DNA of 46,169 nucleotides from Parabacteroides goldsteinii (GTDB taxonomy: Bacteria; Bacteroidota; Bacteroidia; Bacteroidales; Tannerellaceae): the NCBI RefSeq assembly GCF_015550595.1, contig NZ_JADNBB010000038.1, forward strand, positions 1 through 46,169, read 5' to 3'. Positions within the stretch are counted from its first letter, which is position 1. Each line of letters begins with the position of its first letter. The notes beneath the pieces are model-generated. The model saw only the letters and a program-made list of their open reading frames with translations. It was not told the origin of the DNA and searched no databases. The position numbers were made by a program, and so were the translations under genes. This document shows, in pieces, positions 1 through 9,218 of the stretch.

Positions 1-15
1 CAAATTTAATAAATA

Positions 16-49
16 AAAAAAACTACAAGTAACAATACCTGTAGTTTTT
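16..49 (-). terminator. Rho-independent terminator of the BlaI operon
   Basis: A 10-bp stem (AAAAACTACA at 18-27 pairing with TGTAGTTTTT at 40-49) has a 12-nt loop. Read on the minus strand it is followed by a run of T. It lies just downstream of the stop of the propeller lipoprotein gene, the last gene of the blaI-M56-propeller operon. Confidence 0.75.
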
Positions 50-81
50 CATTTACACAATTTTATGGACAGTGTCGTTCT

Positions 82-1347
82 TTATTTCATTATTACAACC
101 ACGGGATTATCTTCTTCCCCTATCCGCTTCAACTCTTTTACCTGCTGCGGAATATCCTTTACCTCTTCATTATCTTCAAACCATTCAACCACATCACCTG
201 CAGAAATCAAGCCCACATACTCTCCGGCTGAGGAAACCGACATAGGTTGTATAGGCAAAAAATTCGTCAGGTTATCTTTCAGACCATTTACGTACAAACT
301 GACTTTAACCTCTCCGGTCGATTTGGTAACCACGGCATTGAACAGGGTCGGTTTATGAAATAATTCCCTGATAAAACGGATGATCATCCGGTCTTCACTA
401 TCGAGTATCTGCGTTATCAGGACGGCATTATCTTTATTCTTCATAAAGCGTTCCAGAAAATTCCAATGATATTTACCCAAGTCAAGAACAACAGCAGGCA
501 CTAAGATCCTGTCTTTTACCTGATATATCGTATCATTGTATGCTTCCTTGAAATAAATATCCTTGCCTCGGGACCATAAACTTGTATTAGCAACAATAAT
601 TATAATACCGGTCTCCGGCTCTTTATAATCAATAACGATCGTACCTTCATACGCAGTCGGGCCAAAAACTTCGATGCCAGTCTCACTTTTAAAGACAGAA
701 ATCGATGCTATATTAGAAGGATCGAACGGCTCACCTTTACTTGCTATGGTTGAACATGAATCTATCGGCATATTGTCCTTAAAAAAAAGCAGCTTACTTT
801 CCCCATTCCCGAATAATCCGGACTTATGCAAAACAAATGTCCCGTCATTCTGGTAACTAAAAGATGACGAAGAGGCTCCCTGTACATCAAAAGGTATCTT
901 AATCTTCCCCCGAAAGTTTCCTTCCGAGTCATAACAAACCAAATCTTTATTCCATCCGTTGAAATAAATCATTCCTGTTTCGTTATCACCCCAACAGAAA
1001 ACACTATTATACCCTTCCGGATCATTCCCGATATGCCCAACCTGTTTGATGAATTTTCCAGTTCCCTTATCAAACATCAGGCATTGACTCTGGTTAGTAG
1101 AAACCAATATCCTGTCTTTGATAATCTGTACATAGGGACCTTTCCCAATCAGGCTGCTGTCGGTCGTTTCCAGCGGAACATAACGAACCTGTTTGAAATA
1201 ATCGGATGCCTTCAGCTCTACCGGTCTTTCAATGGCTGTTCCCAACGGGATCACGGATAGTTTACCGTCTGTTGTTTTATCTCCATTGCATGCAGCAAGA
1301 AAAAGACAGGAGGCAACGGTTAATTGACACAAATAAGTCATCTTCAT
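82..1347 (-). CDS. 6-bladed beta-propeller lipoprotein
   Basis: This is a 421-residue putative surface or periplasmic lipoprotein. The N-terminus is a lipoprotein signal peptide ending in the lipobox LAAC, so Cys20 would be lipidated. The rest resembles the Bacteroidales '6-bladed beta-propeller' family: it starts with a segment of the type 'VRYVPLETTDSSLIG', followed by repeated blade-like segments (LMFDKGTGKFIKQVG, GNDPEGY, LVCYDSEGNFRGKI). The start codon overlaps the stop of the upstream M56 protease gene by 4 nt (ATGA), so the two are probably translationally coupled and this protein is part of the BlaI-controlled unit. These propellers have no assigned ligand; a sensing or scaffold role next to the M56 protease is inference. 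The fold assignment is fairly secure, the function unknown. Confidence 0.8.
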   Translation of the reverse strand: MKMTYLCQLTVASCLFLAACNGDKTTDGKLSVIPLGTAIERPVELKASDYFKQVRYVPLETTDSSLIGKGPYVQIIKDRILVSTNQSQCLMFDKGTGKFIKQVGHIGNDPEGYNSVFCWGDNETGMIYFNGWNKDLVCYDSEGNFRGKIKIPFDVQGASSSSFSYQNDGTFVLHKSGLFGNGESKLLFFKDNMPIDSCSTIASKGEPFDPSNIASISVFKSETGIEVFGPTAYEGTIVIDYKEPETGIIIIVANTSLWSRGKDIYFKEAYNDTIYQVKDRILVPAVVLDLGKYHWNFLERFMKNKDNAVLITQILDSEDRMIIRFIRELFHKPTLFNAVVTKSTGEVKVSLYVNGLKDNLTNFLPIQPMSVSSAGEYVGLISAGDVVEWFEDNEEVKDIPQQVKELKRIGEEDNPVVVIMK

Positions 1348-2987
1348 TTTACTGCTTTTTTTGCTGACGCATTTTCTGTTGTGATCAAAATCACTCCATT
1401 CTTGCCCTTTTCTCCATATAGACTTTTGGCTGATTCGTCTTTCAGGACAGAGATCGATTCAATCGTGTTAGGATTTATCTTTTCCAATGCACCTTCTCTT
1501 ATCTGTTCTACCCCATCGATAAATATAAGAGGTTTTTCCGCGCCGTTTTTTTCATTTCTAATACGGAATCTCACCTCGCCCGGCAAATGATCTTCTATCG
1601 GACCGTACCCGACAACTTTTATTTCATCCGCTTTTACTTTTCCGGAATCAACCCCCTTTTTAGTTATAAGAGAAATAACGCCATGTTTATCCGTCGCGTT
1701 ATATTTGGCTAAAAGTTCTCCTGACTTTTCTTTTGGACTTATCGAGAAGCTATGGATATTTTCCGGAGGGATAGCATCCAATTGGTCATAAGTTGCCACT
1801 TCATTGTCGATCAGGATCAGATTTCGGGACCATTCCACTTTCGTCTTGATCTTTTTCATGCGCTCTTCAGATCCTTTTCCCAAATCATCCAGTTGCTTTT
1901 GCATAGCTTCCAAAGGATTCACATTCTCCTTTTTCTCCTCCGGAACCGTTTCAGTCTTTATAGTTTTCGTTTTCTGCGGAACAGGAACTGCCGGCTTGTC
2001 CACAGGAACCGGTACGGCCTCGGCTATAGGTTCAGCTTTTTTAGGCTCAATAACTTCCTTAACCGAAACAATTTCGCTAATTTTGGCACTTGAAATTTTC
2101 TCCAGTTCGCGAGAGATTTCAGGACGGGCAAAAGCGACTACTGCTACAGCAGTCAGCGGAAGTACATACAGATACTTCAACCGCGCCCAGGGGTTTGATT
2201 TTTGTTTTAACATCATAGTAATTCGTTTTTTTAGTTTACTGTGATTAAAGCTGTTGGCCATAGAAGTGAAGCGCTGTGAACCAACAGCTTTTTTTATTAA
2301 TAATAATTGATAATGTTTTGCGTCGATGCCATGATTGATCACACTCTCATCGGCTTCGTATTCATGAATATTCTGTAACTCCTGTTTCAGCAGCCAGACG
2401 GCAGGATTGAACCACTGAAGTATCACACAAAAACTACAAATCAACATATCCAAAGAATGATGAGCACCTATATGAGCCAGCTCGTGTGTCAATATCTCTT
2501 CGCCACTTTCTTCCATATCTTTCCGGGAAATAACAATGTATCCCATCCAACTGAATGGACAGATCAGGTCGTTCGTAACTACCAGTTTGCATCCTTTGGA
2601 AAGAACCTGCTTCTCTCCTTTCCCGACCATCCGCCATATACGGAATGTAGAATAAAGGAAACGAAGAAAAAAGAAAATACAGCCGACCAGATAAACGACA
2701 AACAAGAACGGAAGCCAGAAAGACTGAGGTGTCTGTACTTCTGTTTCCGTCTGCATCTGCGCCATTTGTAAAAGGTACTCCAAGTTTTGTAACGGGCGTT
2801 GTATGGCAACAGGCTCATCCGTCATTATACGGATAAAAGGAATGGTTACGGAGAGAATAACGACACTCAACAATGCGATCCGGTTAAAACGATGAAATGT
2901 TTCACGGCTTAACAACAATCTGTAAAACAGGTAAAATACTGCCAGACATACAGACGATTTAAGGATATAAACAAAGAAATCTCCCAT
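1344..2987 (-). CDS. M56 family (BlaR1/MecR1-like) membrane metallopeptidase with C-terminal TonB-plug-like modules
   Basis: This 547-residue polytopic zinc protease is the predicted partner of the BlaI repressor encoded 4 bp upstream. Hydrophobic segments lie around residues 5-25, 36-55 and 92-112, with one more near 270-287. The zinc motif HELAH is at residues 168-172, followed by HEYEADE, typical of M56. In place of the penicillin-binding sensor of BlaR1, the C-terminal third (about 385-545) has a proline/lysine-rich linker and two tandem segments with the pattern 'hhIDG...I.P..I.S.SV.K......YG..GKNGVI.ITT', which is the signature of SusC/TonB-receptor plug domains. Family knowledge says M56 proteases cleave the repressor after sensing an envelope signal; what the plug-like modules bind is unknown. 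The downstream propeller gene overlaps by 4 nt. Confidence 0.88.
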   Translation of the reverse strand: MGDFFVYILKSSVCLAVFYLFYRLLLSRETFHRFNRIALLSVVILSVTIPFIRIMTDEPVAIQRPLQNLEYLLQMAQMQTETEVQTPQSFWLPFLFVVYLVGCIFFFLRFLYSTFRIWRMVGKGEKQVLSKGCKLVVTNDLICPFSWMGYIVISRKDMEESGEEILTHELAHIGAHHSLDMLICSFCVILQWFNPAVWLLKQELQNIHEYEADESVINHGIDAKHYQLLLIKKAVGSQRFTSMANSFNHSKLKKRITMMLKQKSNPWARLKYLYVLPLTAVAVVAFARPEISRELEKISSAKISEIVSVKEVIEPKKAEPIAEAVPVPVDKPAVPVPQKTKTIKTETVPEEKKENVNPLEAMQKQLDDLGKGSEERMKKIKTKVEWSRNLILIDNEVATYDQLDAIPPENIHSFSISPKEKSGELLAKYNATDKHGVISLITKKGVDSGKVKADEIKVVGYGPIEDHLPGEVRFRIRNEKNGAEKPLIFIDGVEQIREGALEKINPNTIESISVLKDESAKSLYGEKGKNGVILITTENASAKKAVK

Positions 2988-2991
2988 AATA

Positions 2992-3366
2992 TTAGTCCTT
3001 ATTTGCTTGTTCCACTTCGTTCAGTAATTGCCGGAGTTCATCCACGGAAATATCCTCCTCCTTTATCAGCGAAGAAACAACTCCCAGATAAGAGTTATTG
3101 AAATATTTGGCAATGACATTTTTCAATGTGCCTTTACTGTACTCTGCCTCGCTGACTGCACTATAATACTGATAAGTGTTACCGAATGTATTATGTGAAA
3201 GAAAACCTTTCTCCTCCAATCCCCGGACAATAGTCGACAAGGTATTGAAATGAGGCTTAGGTTCTTCATAATATTCTAGCAGTTGCTTCACGAACAAAGG
3301 GCCTTTCTCCCAGAAATAGCCCATGATCTCTTCTTCTTTTGCAGTCAATCGCTTCATAATTCCCAT
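2992..3366 (-). CDS. BlaI/MecI/CopY family transcriptional repressor
   Basis: This is a 124-residue winged-helix repressor of usual family length. The N-terminus (LTAKEEEIMGYFWEKGPLFVKQLLEYY) and the 'FNTLSTIVRGLEEKGFL' recognition region are characteristic of BlaI/MecI; the C-terminal half should be the dimerisation and cleavage region. It is the first gene of an operon with the M56 protease (4-bp gap) and the propeller lipoprotein. Immediately upstream lies an array of ACTAA/TTAGT half-sites that is very likely its own operator, so autoregulation is expected. The signal relieved by M56 cleavage is not evident; no beta-lactamase gene is adjacent. Confidence 0.9.
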   Translation of the reverse strand: MGIMKRLTAKEEEIMGYFWEKGPLFVKQLLEYYEEPKPHFNTLSTIVRGLEEKGFLSHNTFGNTYQYYSAVSEAEYSKGTLKNVIAKYFNNSYLGVVSSLIKEEDISVDELRQLLNEVEQANKD

Positions 3367-3380
3367 TGTTTACGGCAAAG

Positions 3381-3429
3381 AAACTAAAAGTTTTAGTTTT
3401 AAAACTAAATTCATTAGTTAATAAACTAA
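3381..3429. promoter_or_regulatory. Predicted BlaI operator array
   Basis: Five alternating half-sites are visible: ACTAA at 3383, TTAGT at 3393, ACTAA at 3404, TTAGT at 3414 and ACTAA at 3425. Their starts are spaced 10, 11, 10 and 11 bp, so every half-site falls on the same DNA face. They form overlapping dyads such as a perfect palindrome at 3392-3409. The array sits 15-63 bp upstream of the blaI start. A weak -7-like box (TTTCTTTG, minus strand, 3376-3383) abuts it. Assignment to BlaI rests on position and symmetry. Confidence 0.7.
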
Positions 3430-3509
3430 AAGAGATCGTTTTTCTCTCTTGTCATCTTTTTTTGCACTATTCTTTTTTATCTATGTTTCATTTTTATTGT
3501 CCTATTTAT

Positions 3510-3548
3510 GCAAAAAGAGGCTTCCGCATTCGATGCAGAAACCTCTTT
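3510..3548 (-). terminator. Terminator of the S9 peptidase gene
   Basis: On the minus strand this forms a long stem (AAAGAGG at 3514-3520 pairing with CCTCTTT at 3542-3548). The apparent internal C/A mismatches become G-U pairs in RNA, and the stem is followed by TTTTTG. It lies about 40 nt past the stop of the S9 peptidase gene. Confidence 0.7.
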
Positions 3549-3589
3549 AATTTTACCGTCAAAAGATCTTTCGAACGTTTTTGATAAAC

Positions 3590-6037
3590 TTATCGTTTCG
3601 GTATATCCACCGACTTATCCGATTTTCCTAATAAATGTTCAGAGAAGTAATCGACCATTCGCCAGTAGAAGTATTCGTCCATATCACCGAAACCGTGGCG
3701 TTGCTGCGGTAAAAGCAGCATGTCGAAGCGCTTATTGGCACGGATCAAACCATCTACAACGCGCATCGTATTACCCGGATGGACATTGTTGTCTATATCA
3801 CCGTGAACCAACAGTAAATGGCCTTTCAACTGTTTTGCCAGTTCCTGATTACTCTTTATATTGTATGTAAATGTCGTATCGCCTTTTTCCGATACTACTT
3901 CTTTCACACCATGATGTGTTTCACTCCACCAACGATTATAGATCTTGTTATCATGGTTACCGGCACAGGAAACCGCCACCTTGAAGAAATCCGGATATTG
4001 CAGGATTGCTGCTGTCGACATAAATCCTCCACCCGAATGTCCGTGGATACCTACACGATGGATATCGATAAACTTATTTTTATCAGCCAACTGGATAATG
4101 GCCGCTTTCTGATCTGCCAGTCCATAATCACGTAAATTACCGTATCCGAAGTTATGATACCATTTCGAACGACTCGGATGACCACCACGGTTACCGACAG
4201 AAACAACAATAAATCCTGCCTGAGCCAAACGGTCTGTACGAACGCTCATACGGGTAAACGGATAACGGGTTGCTTCCACCTGAGGACCGGGATAAACGTA
4301 ATCGATAACAGGATATACTTTAGTCGAGTCGAAGTTGAACGGTTTGTACATAACACCATAAAGGTCTGTCACACCGTCGGCAGCTTTCACCTTGAACGGT
4401 TCCGGGAACTGGTAACCGGCTGCAAACAGTTGTGAGAAATCGCTTTCTTCCAGGTCCATAATCTTCCGGCCTGTATTATCCAACAGGTCTGTCTTAGGAA
4501 CCGTATTGATGCGGGAATAATTATGGACAATGAATTGTGCATTATCATCTATGCGGACATCATGGAAATAATCACCGACTGAAACCATCTGCAAGCCGCT
4601 TCCATCCAGGTTCGCCCGGTAAAGATGTTCATAATAGGGATTCTCGTCCTTTTCCCTACCATTGGCAAGGAAATAAACGACACGCTTGGCTTCGTCTACT
4701 TTTACGATCTGGTCGACATGCCAGGGGCCTGATGTGATACGGTTTTTCAGGTTGCCTTTATCATCGTAGAGATACAGATGTGCCCAGCCGTCGCGTTCGC
4801 TCCAATGGATCAGTTCCTTGCCATTGTTTACGGATGCCAGCGGACGGACTTCGATATAGGTATTCATACGCTCTTCGATGATCGGACGGATCGAATCTTC
4901 ACCGATGGTATACGTACAGATGTCGATACGGTGCAGGTCACGGCTGGAACGGGTAACGAAGAAACGGTTATTATCACCCAGCCAGATATTTGGCAGCTCC
5001 TTCATATCACGTTGTTTTTGCAAGCGGGGTTGACGAGCCATGCGGATGGTCTGGTCTTTAAAAGCCCAGGTGTTGATCTCTTTATAAGAGTTATTGGTCA
5101 TATCGAACAGATACAGATGGCTGATCGGCGCTTCTTTTTCACCCGGCATTTGGTACTTGTATGTTTCCAATGTCGGACGCGGGGTTGCCATGGCATTGAT
5201 CACCCACAGGTCTTTCACCTCGCGGCTATCTGAGATAGATACGGCAAAGTGACGTGAATCGGGTGACCACAATAAGTAACCCGGATTTTTTCTTTTGCCG
5301 TTACATAATGTATCCGTATTTAAAATGCTGTAAGGCTGCCCGAAACCAAAGTCTTTTACTCCGGTGGTTGTCAGCTGTATTTCCGTAACGGTACTGTCTT
5401 TGTCATCCTTTTTCAGTTTCTCGTAATCTTCACGCGACATACGGTACAGATTCAGGTCTTTTGCATAAACAACGGTTTTACCGTCCGGAGAAATAGAAGC
5501 CCAGTCGGGATATTCCGTATCTTTCTTTTTATCGGCCAGATGCGTCAGTTTACGGGTAGGATAATCATAAGAGAAATAGAAAACTTCTTTCTTCGTTTTA
5601 TTATCTTTATCCGTACTATCTTTCTTCGCATCCTGTGAAGAGGTCACCTGAAACGTAAAAGTACGTCCGTCCTCTCCTGCCTCCAGTTTCCGGATAGGTA
5701 ACTGTTGAGCGATAAACGGGTCTTTTACGATCTCCGTAAGTTCTGCTGCCAGCTTATCCTGATCGAATAGAGGACGTTTCGATTTAGCAGAAGGATTAAC
5801 CACATACCAGACATTCCCGTTTCCGGTTTTATATTCATACCAGAAACAATTACCAGCCTTAAACCAATGTGGATCTACTGAAGTAGAAAACAACATCGTC
5901 GGCAATTTATCACCGGCAAACCGTTCCGCTTGCGTATAACCCGGAAGCGGATCGTCTGCTGAATTTGTTTGTGCACTCACGCCCTGAACAAGAAAAAGCC
6001 CTGACGCTAATAAGAGTAAATGTAAATGTTTTTTCAT
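3590..6037 (-). CDS. S9 family peptidase, dipeptidyl peptidase IV-type
   Basis: This 815-residue secreted serine peptidase is expected to remove N-terminal dipeptides in the periplasm. A type I signal peptide ends at about VSA|QTNS, giving a mature Gln N-terminus. The N-terminal two thirds form a DPP IV-like beta-propeller (PDGKTVVYAKDLNLYRM; WSPDSRHFAVSISDSREV). The C-terminal alpha/beta-hydrolase domain has the full catalytic triad: Ser at about 668 in GHSGGG, Asp at about 749 in HGDIDNNVH, and His at about 781 in RHGFGD. It is a single-gene unit with its own promoter and terminator, between the BlaI operon and the V-ATPase. Exact P2 specificity (Pro, Ala or other) cannot be read from the sequence. 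Confidence 0.9.
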   Translation of the reverse strand: MKKHLHLLLLASGLFLVQGVSAQTNSADDPLPGYTQAERFAGDKLPTMLFSTSVDPHWFKAGNCFWYEYKTGNGNVWYVVNPSAKSKRPLFDQDKLAAELTEIVKDPFIAQQLPIRKLEAGEDGRTFTFQVTSSQDAKKDSTDKDNKTKKEVFYFSYDYPTRKLTHLADKKKDTEYPDWASISPDGKTVVYAKDLNLYRMSREDYEKLKKDDKDSTVTEIQLTTTGVKDFGFGQPYSILNTDTLCNGKRKNPGYLLWSPDSRHFAVSISDSREVKDLWVINAMATPRPTLETYKYQMPGEKEAPISHLYLFDMTNNSYKEINTWAFKDQTIRMARQPRLQKQRDMKELPNIWLGDNNRFFVTRSSRDLHRIDICTYTIGEDSIRPIIEERMNTYIEVRPLASVNNGKELIHWSERDGWAHLYLYDDKGNLKNRITSGPWHVDQIVKVDEAKRVVYFLANGREKDENPYYEHLYRANLDGSGLQMVSVGDYFHDVRIDDNAQFIVHNYSRINTVPKTDLLDNTGRKIMDLEESDFSQLFAAGYQFPEPFKVKAADGVTDLYGVMYKPFNFDSTKVYPVIDYVYPGPQVEATRYPFTRMSVRTDRLAQAGFIVVSVGNRGGHPSRSKWYHNFGYGNLRDYGLADQKAAIIQLADKNKFIDIHRVGIHGHSGGGFMSTAAILQYPDFFKVAVSCAGNHDNKIYNRWWSETHHGVKEVVSEKGDTTFTYNIKSNQELAKQLKGHLLLVHGDIDNNVHPGNTMRVVDGLIRANKRFDMLLLPQQRHGFGDMDEYFYWRMVDYFSEHLLGKSDKSVDIPKR

Positions 6038-6076
6038 GTTTTACAATTGTGTTATATTGTTTGCTTGCAATTCATA

Positions 6077-6084
6077 CAAATGTA
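6077..6084 (-). promoter_or_regulatory. -7 promoter box of the S9 peptidase gene
   Basis: TACATTTG on the minus strand matches the Bacteroidetes TAnnTTTG box, 40 nt upstream of the ATG at 6037. No clear TTG -33 element is seen. Confidence 0.55.
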
Positions 6085-6112
6085 AGTAAATATTTTTTCT
6101 TTCGCCATATAA

Positions 6113-6153
6113 ACTAAAAATCCCCTGTCTTATCAACCGATAAAACAGGGGAT
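6113..6153 (-). terminator. Terminator of the V-ATPase operon
   Basis: A 15-bp stem (6120-6134 with 6139-6153, containing CCCCTGT/ACAGGGG) has a 4-nt AACC loop and a single C/A mismatch that becomes a G-U pair in the minus-strand RNA. It is followed on that strand by ATTTTTAG. It lies 24 nt downstream of the subunit K stop. Confidence 0.9.
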
Positions 6154-6176
6154 ACTACTATGTTAAATACTAAATA

Positions 6177-6659
<483 letters not shown>

Positions 6660-6682
6660 TTATTATTTAAATCATGTTTTGT

Positions 6683-8503
6683 TTATGCTTTTTTGAAAGG
6701 TTGGTAGGCCTTACCTCCACCTTCGAACTCTGCATTCTTATAATACTCTACGAAGATCAGACGGAGCGGGTGAACCAGTGAACTGATAGTACACAGACCG
6801 ATGTTGATCGCATGGCCGACCAAAAGGATCAGCAACATACAGATCACACGCAATACGATGTTCATACCTTCCGTCATATCCACAGCCAGCGAATTGAATA
6901 CGCCACCCAGGATCGCACCGGTCAGACCGATCGCGAACAGACGGATATAAGATAATGTATCACCCAGCAGTCCGGAAGCCATGTTATAGGTATTCCACAG
7001 ACCTGTACCGAAGTTCAGGAAGATATTCTTACCCGGTGTATTGTAAAGGAAGGCTACGAGCAATCCCAGTCCGGCTATCACCAGGAAGACATTTTTCACC
7101 ACTTCCGGCAACTGTACGTCCAGCATCGGCAAACCGAAAACAAGACATAATGCCAGGATAATGAATACCCATGCCAATGGTGCAATACCATATTTCTTGC
7201 CCTTTTGTGACATGATCTTCAGTGCAGCGATCGTCTTTCCGAACAGGATCTGTACCAATCCGATTATGATCGAGAACGTCATCAGATTGTCGCTCGAAAC
7301 AAAATACTCTTTCACTGAAGCAAAAGCAGGTATGTCGACCAAGGCGATACCGAAAAACGAACCGGTAAGAGTTCCGACGATCAATGTCGCCAGTCCAAGA
7401 TACTGGAACAAACTCAAATAAGGTTTGTAGTCCGGATTAACTTTCCGTTTCAGGATCGTACAGGCAATAATCATTAACAGTCCGTATCCACCATCCCCGA
7501 AACAAAGTCCGAAGAATAACATGAAGAACGGAGCAAAGAACGGTGTCGGATCGAACTCTCCGTAATTAGGCAGAGAGAACATTTTTGTGATCGGCTCGTA
7601 TAGTTTGGCAAACTTCCCATTCTTTAACAGAATAGGTACTTTATCTCCCTCTTCTATTTCCAATGGCTGATAGAAGTAACCATCCTTTTCAAGCGTTTCC
7701 TCCATAGCCGGAGCTTTCTCCGTAGGTACCCAGCCTTCCAGCAACATCAACTTATCGCCTGCCTGACGATTGGTCTGCACAAGCACATTCGACAGATTGA
7801 ATTCATTCTGCAAATTCTTGTCAAACAAATCGAGCGTATTATAATCAGACGCTGCCAGCTTTTTCATTTCAGCATCCAATACCTTCATTTCCTGCTTTAA
7901 CAGGTCGAGACGTACATTTAGTTTCTGTAAGCCTCTGTCCGGCATCTTCGGACGTTCCGCATCTATGTCGATCGTCGTACCGACTTTCGTGATTGTAAGG
8001 AAATAAGTAACCGACTGGAAGTTATTGATCAATATTGCATTGTACTCATCACCCCATTTCGGCTCATATTTAGCCGTCGGGCAAGTCCAGAACGTAATAT
8101 CATATCCAGCCTTCTTCAGGCGGTTGAAATTAGCCCAACTGAAATCACCCCAGATTTCCATATAGGCAATATCCTTTTCAAGGGATGCCTTGACAGATTG
8201 AAGCTGCACTTTCTTATCCTGCAATTCTTCGATCTTCTGGATCAACTTCAGTCCCGCTTTCTTATCCAGTTCACGGGCCGGAGCCAACTGAAGGTCCTTC
8301 GTTCCTGAATTCAGGTTCTTGAAAAAGCGCATTAACAAGTTGACACGCTTACGTATAGCCAATATATCCTGAAGTTCTGCATTATCGAGAATAGACTTGC
8401 CCTCTTTCACATGCACGACACCCAGTTCGCGCAATTGTGTCAGGAACGAATCATACTCCCTGTGATATACCATAAAGGCATATTTACTCATCTTTACTAT
8501 CAT
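6683..8503 (-). CDS. ntpI: V-type ATPase subunit I (stator, a-subunit)
   Basis: This 606-residue subunit links the peripheral stalk to the membrane ring. The N-terminal half (1-300) is cytoplasmic and coiled-coil rich, beginning VKMSKYAFMVYHREYDSFL. The C-terminal half has about seven membrane helices, starting near NYGEFDPTPFFAPFFMLFFGLCFGD. The essential arginine is visible in SYIRLFAIGL within the penultimate helices. The ATG overlaps the stop of subunit D by 4 nt; an in-frame ATG four codons later (MSKYAF) is a possible alternative start. Length is typical of bacterial NtpI. Confidence 0.95.
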   Translation of the reverse strand: MIVKMSKYAFMVYHREYDSFLTQLRELGVVHVKEGKSILDNAELQDILAIRKRVNLLMRFFKNLNSGTKDLQLAPARELDKKAGLKLIQKIEELQDKKVQLQSVKASLEKDIAYMEIWGDFSWANFNRLKKAGYDITFWTCPTAKYEPKWGDEYNAILINNFQSVTYFLTITKVGTTIDIDAERPKMPDRGLQKLNVRLDLLKQEMKVLDAEMKKLAASDYNTLDLFDKNLQNEFNLSNVLVQTNRQAGDKLMLLEGWVPTEKAPAMEETLEKDGYFYQPLEIEEGDKVPILLKNGKFAKLYEPITKMFSLPNYGEFDPTPFFAPFFMLFFGLCFGDGGYGLLMIIACTILKRKVNPDYKPYLSLFQYLGLATLIVGTLTGSFFGIALVDIPAFASVKEYFVSSDNLMTFSIIIGLVQILFGKTIAALKIMSQKGKKYGIAPLAWVFIILALCLVFGLPMLDVQLPEVVKNVFLVIAGLGLLVAFLYNTPGKNIFLNFGTGLWNTYNMASGLLGDTLSYIRLFAIGLTGAILGGVFNSLAVDMTEGMNIVLRVICMLLILLVGHAINIGLCTISSLVHPLRLIFVEYYKNAEFEGGGKAYQPFKKA

Positions 8504-9123
8504 ACGCCAGCCTCCTCTTTTTGTTCTTTTGCTTTACGCTTTTCCTGGTTAGCCCGCATGATCTTCTGTGACGACTTGGAAAGACTTTCTTCGTCTTCCA
8601 TAAATCGTTTCACCTTACGGATCGCATCTTTATAGCCGGGGATCTGTACCTTCTCAAAGAGGTTCACCTTCTGAGTGGTCTTCTTCCTGGCATGCTCCAA
8701 TAACTCCAGCTTCATTCCCGAAAACTCGGCTTCTATCCCGGTACGCGCCAGCTTTTTCAGCAGCTCGACACCATCGGTAAACCAGGCAGGGGAATTAAAG
8801 AGACTGTAATGTCCGATCTCAAACTGAATCTCGTCCAATACAGGAACGATCACACCGGCAATCTTCTTCGTAGAGAGTGTCACATCCTTCACCGCAATCA
8901 GTTCGGGAGAGAACTCGTTCCACAAAGCCACCATGTTCTCGTAGCTCTGAATCTCTTTTTCCAGCTGAAGTTCCAATTTTGTCACTTCATCCTTGGTCCG
9001 CTTCACTTCGATACGCAATGCACTTTCCTTGCTTTTAATCGTAGGCAGGGAACGCTCGCGCATCTTCAGCTGCTTTTCCAATTGCTGAAGAGAGGTTTTA
9101 TTATATTGAAACTTTATTGCCAT
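8500..9123 (-). CDS. ntpD: V-type ATPase subunit D (central rotor shaft)
   Basis: This 207-residue, almost entirely helical protein has the N-terminal coiled coil (KTSLQQLEKQLKMRERSLPTIKSKESALRIEVKRT, quoted in part) and C-terminal helix of V-ATPase subunit D, the shaft turning inside the A3B3 head. The C-terminal part includes 'TTQKVNLFEKVQIPGYKDAIRKVKRFMEDEE', the conserved NtpD signature. It follows subunit B after 95 bp that contain two RNA hairpins, and it overlaps subunit I by 4 nt. Its partner F subunit is not recognisable in the operon. Confidence 0.93.
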   Translation of the reverse strand: MAIKFQYNKTSLQQLEKQLKMRERSLPTIKSKESALRIEVKRTKDEVTKLELQLEKEIQSYENMVALWNEFSPELIAVKDVTLSTKKIAGVIVPVLDEIQFEIGHYSLFNSPAWFTDGVELLKKLARTGIEAEFSGMKLELLEHARKKTTQKVNLFEKVQIPGYKDAIRKVKRFMEDEESLSKSSQKIMRANQEKRKAKEQKEEAGV

Positions 9124-9145
9124 ATTATATCGTTTTTTAATTCCT

Positions 9146-9217
9146 TTCGGATGGAATTCCGGTTTCTTCCGAGAGAAATTCTTTTTTCATCCGAATGGAA
9201 CGGTTTTGCGGACCGTT
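9146..9217 (-). other. Two RNA hairpins between V-ATPase subunits B and D
   Basis: The only sizeable gap among the five upstream genes of the operon holds two inverted repeats. AACGGT/ACCGTT (9199-9204 with 9212-9217) starts two bases after the B stop codon. TTCGGATG/CATCCGAA (9146-9153 with 9188-9195) encloses a 34-nt loop. They could protect the 3' end of the A-B messenger or lower downstream expression, in line with A3B3 versus a single D per complex. The function is inferred. Confidence 0.55.
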
Positions 9218-9218
9218 C

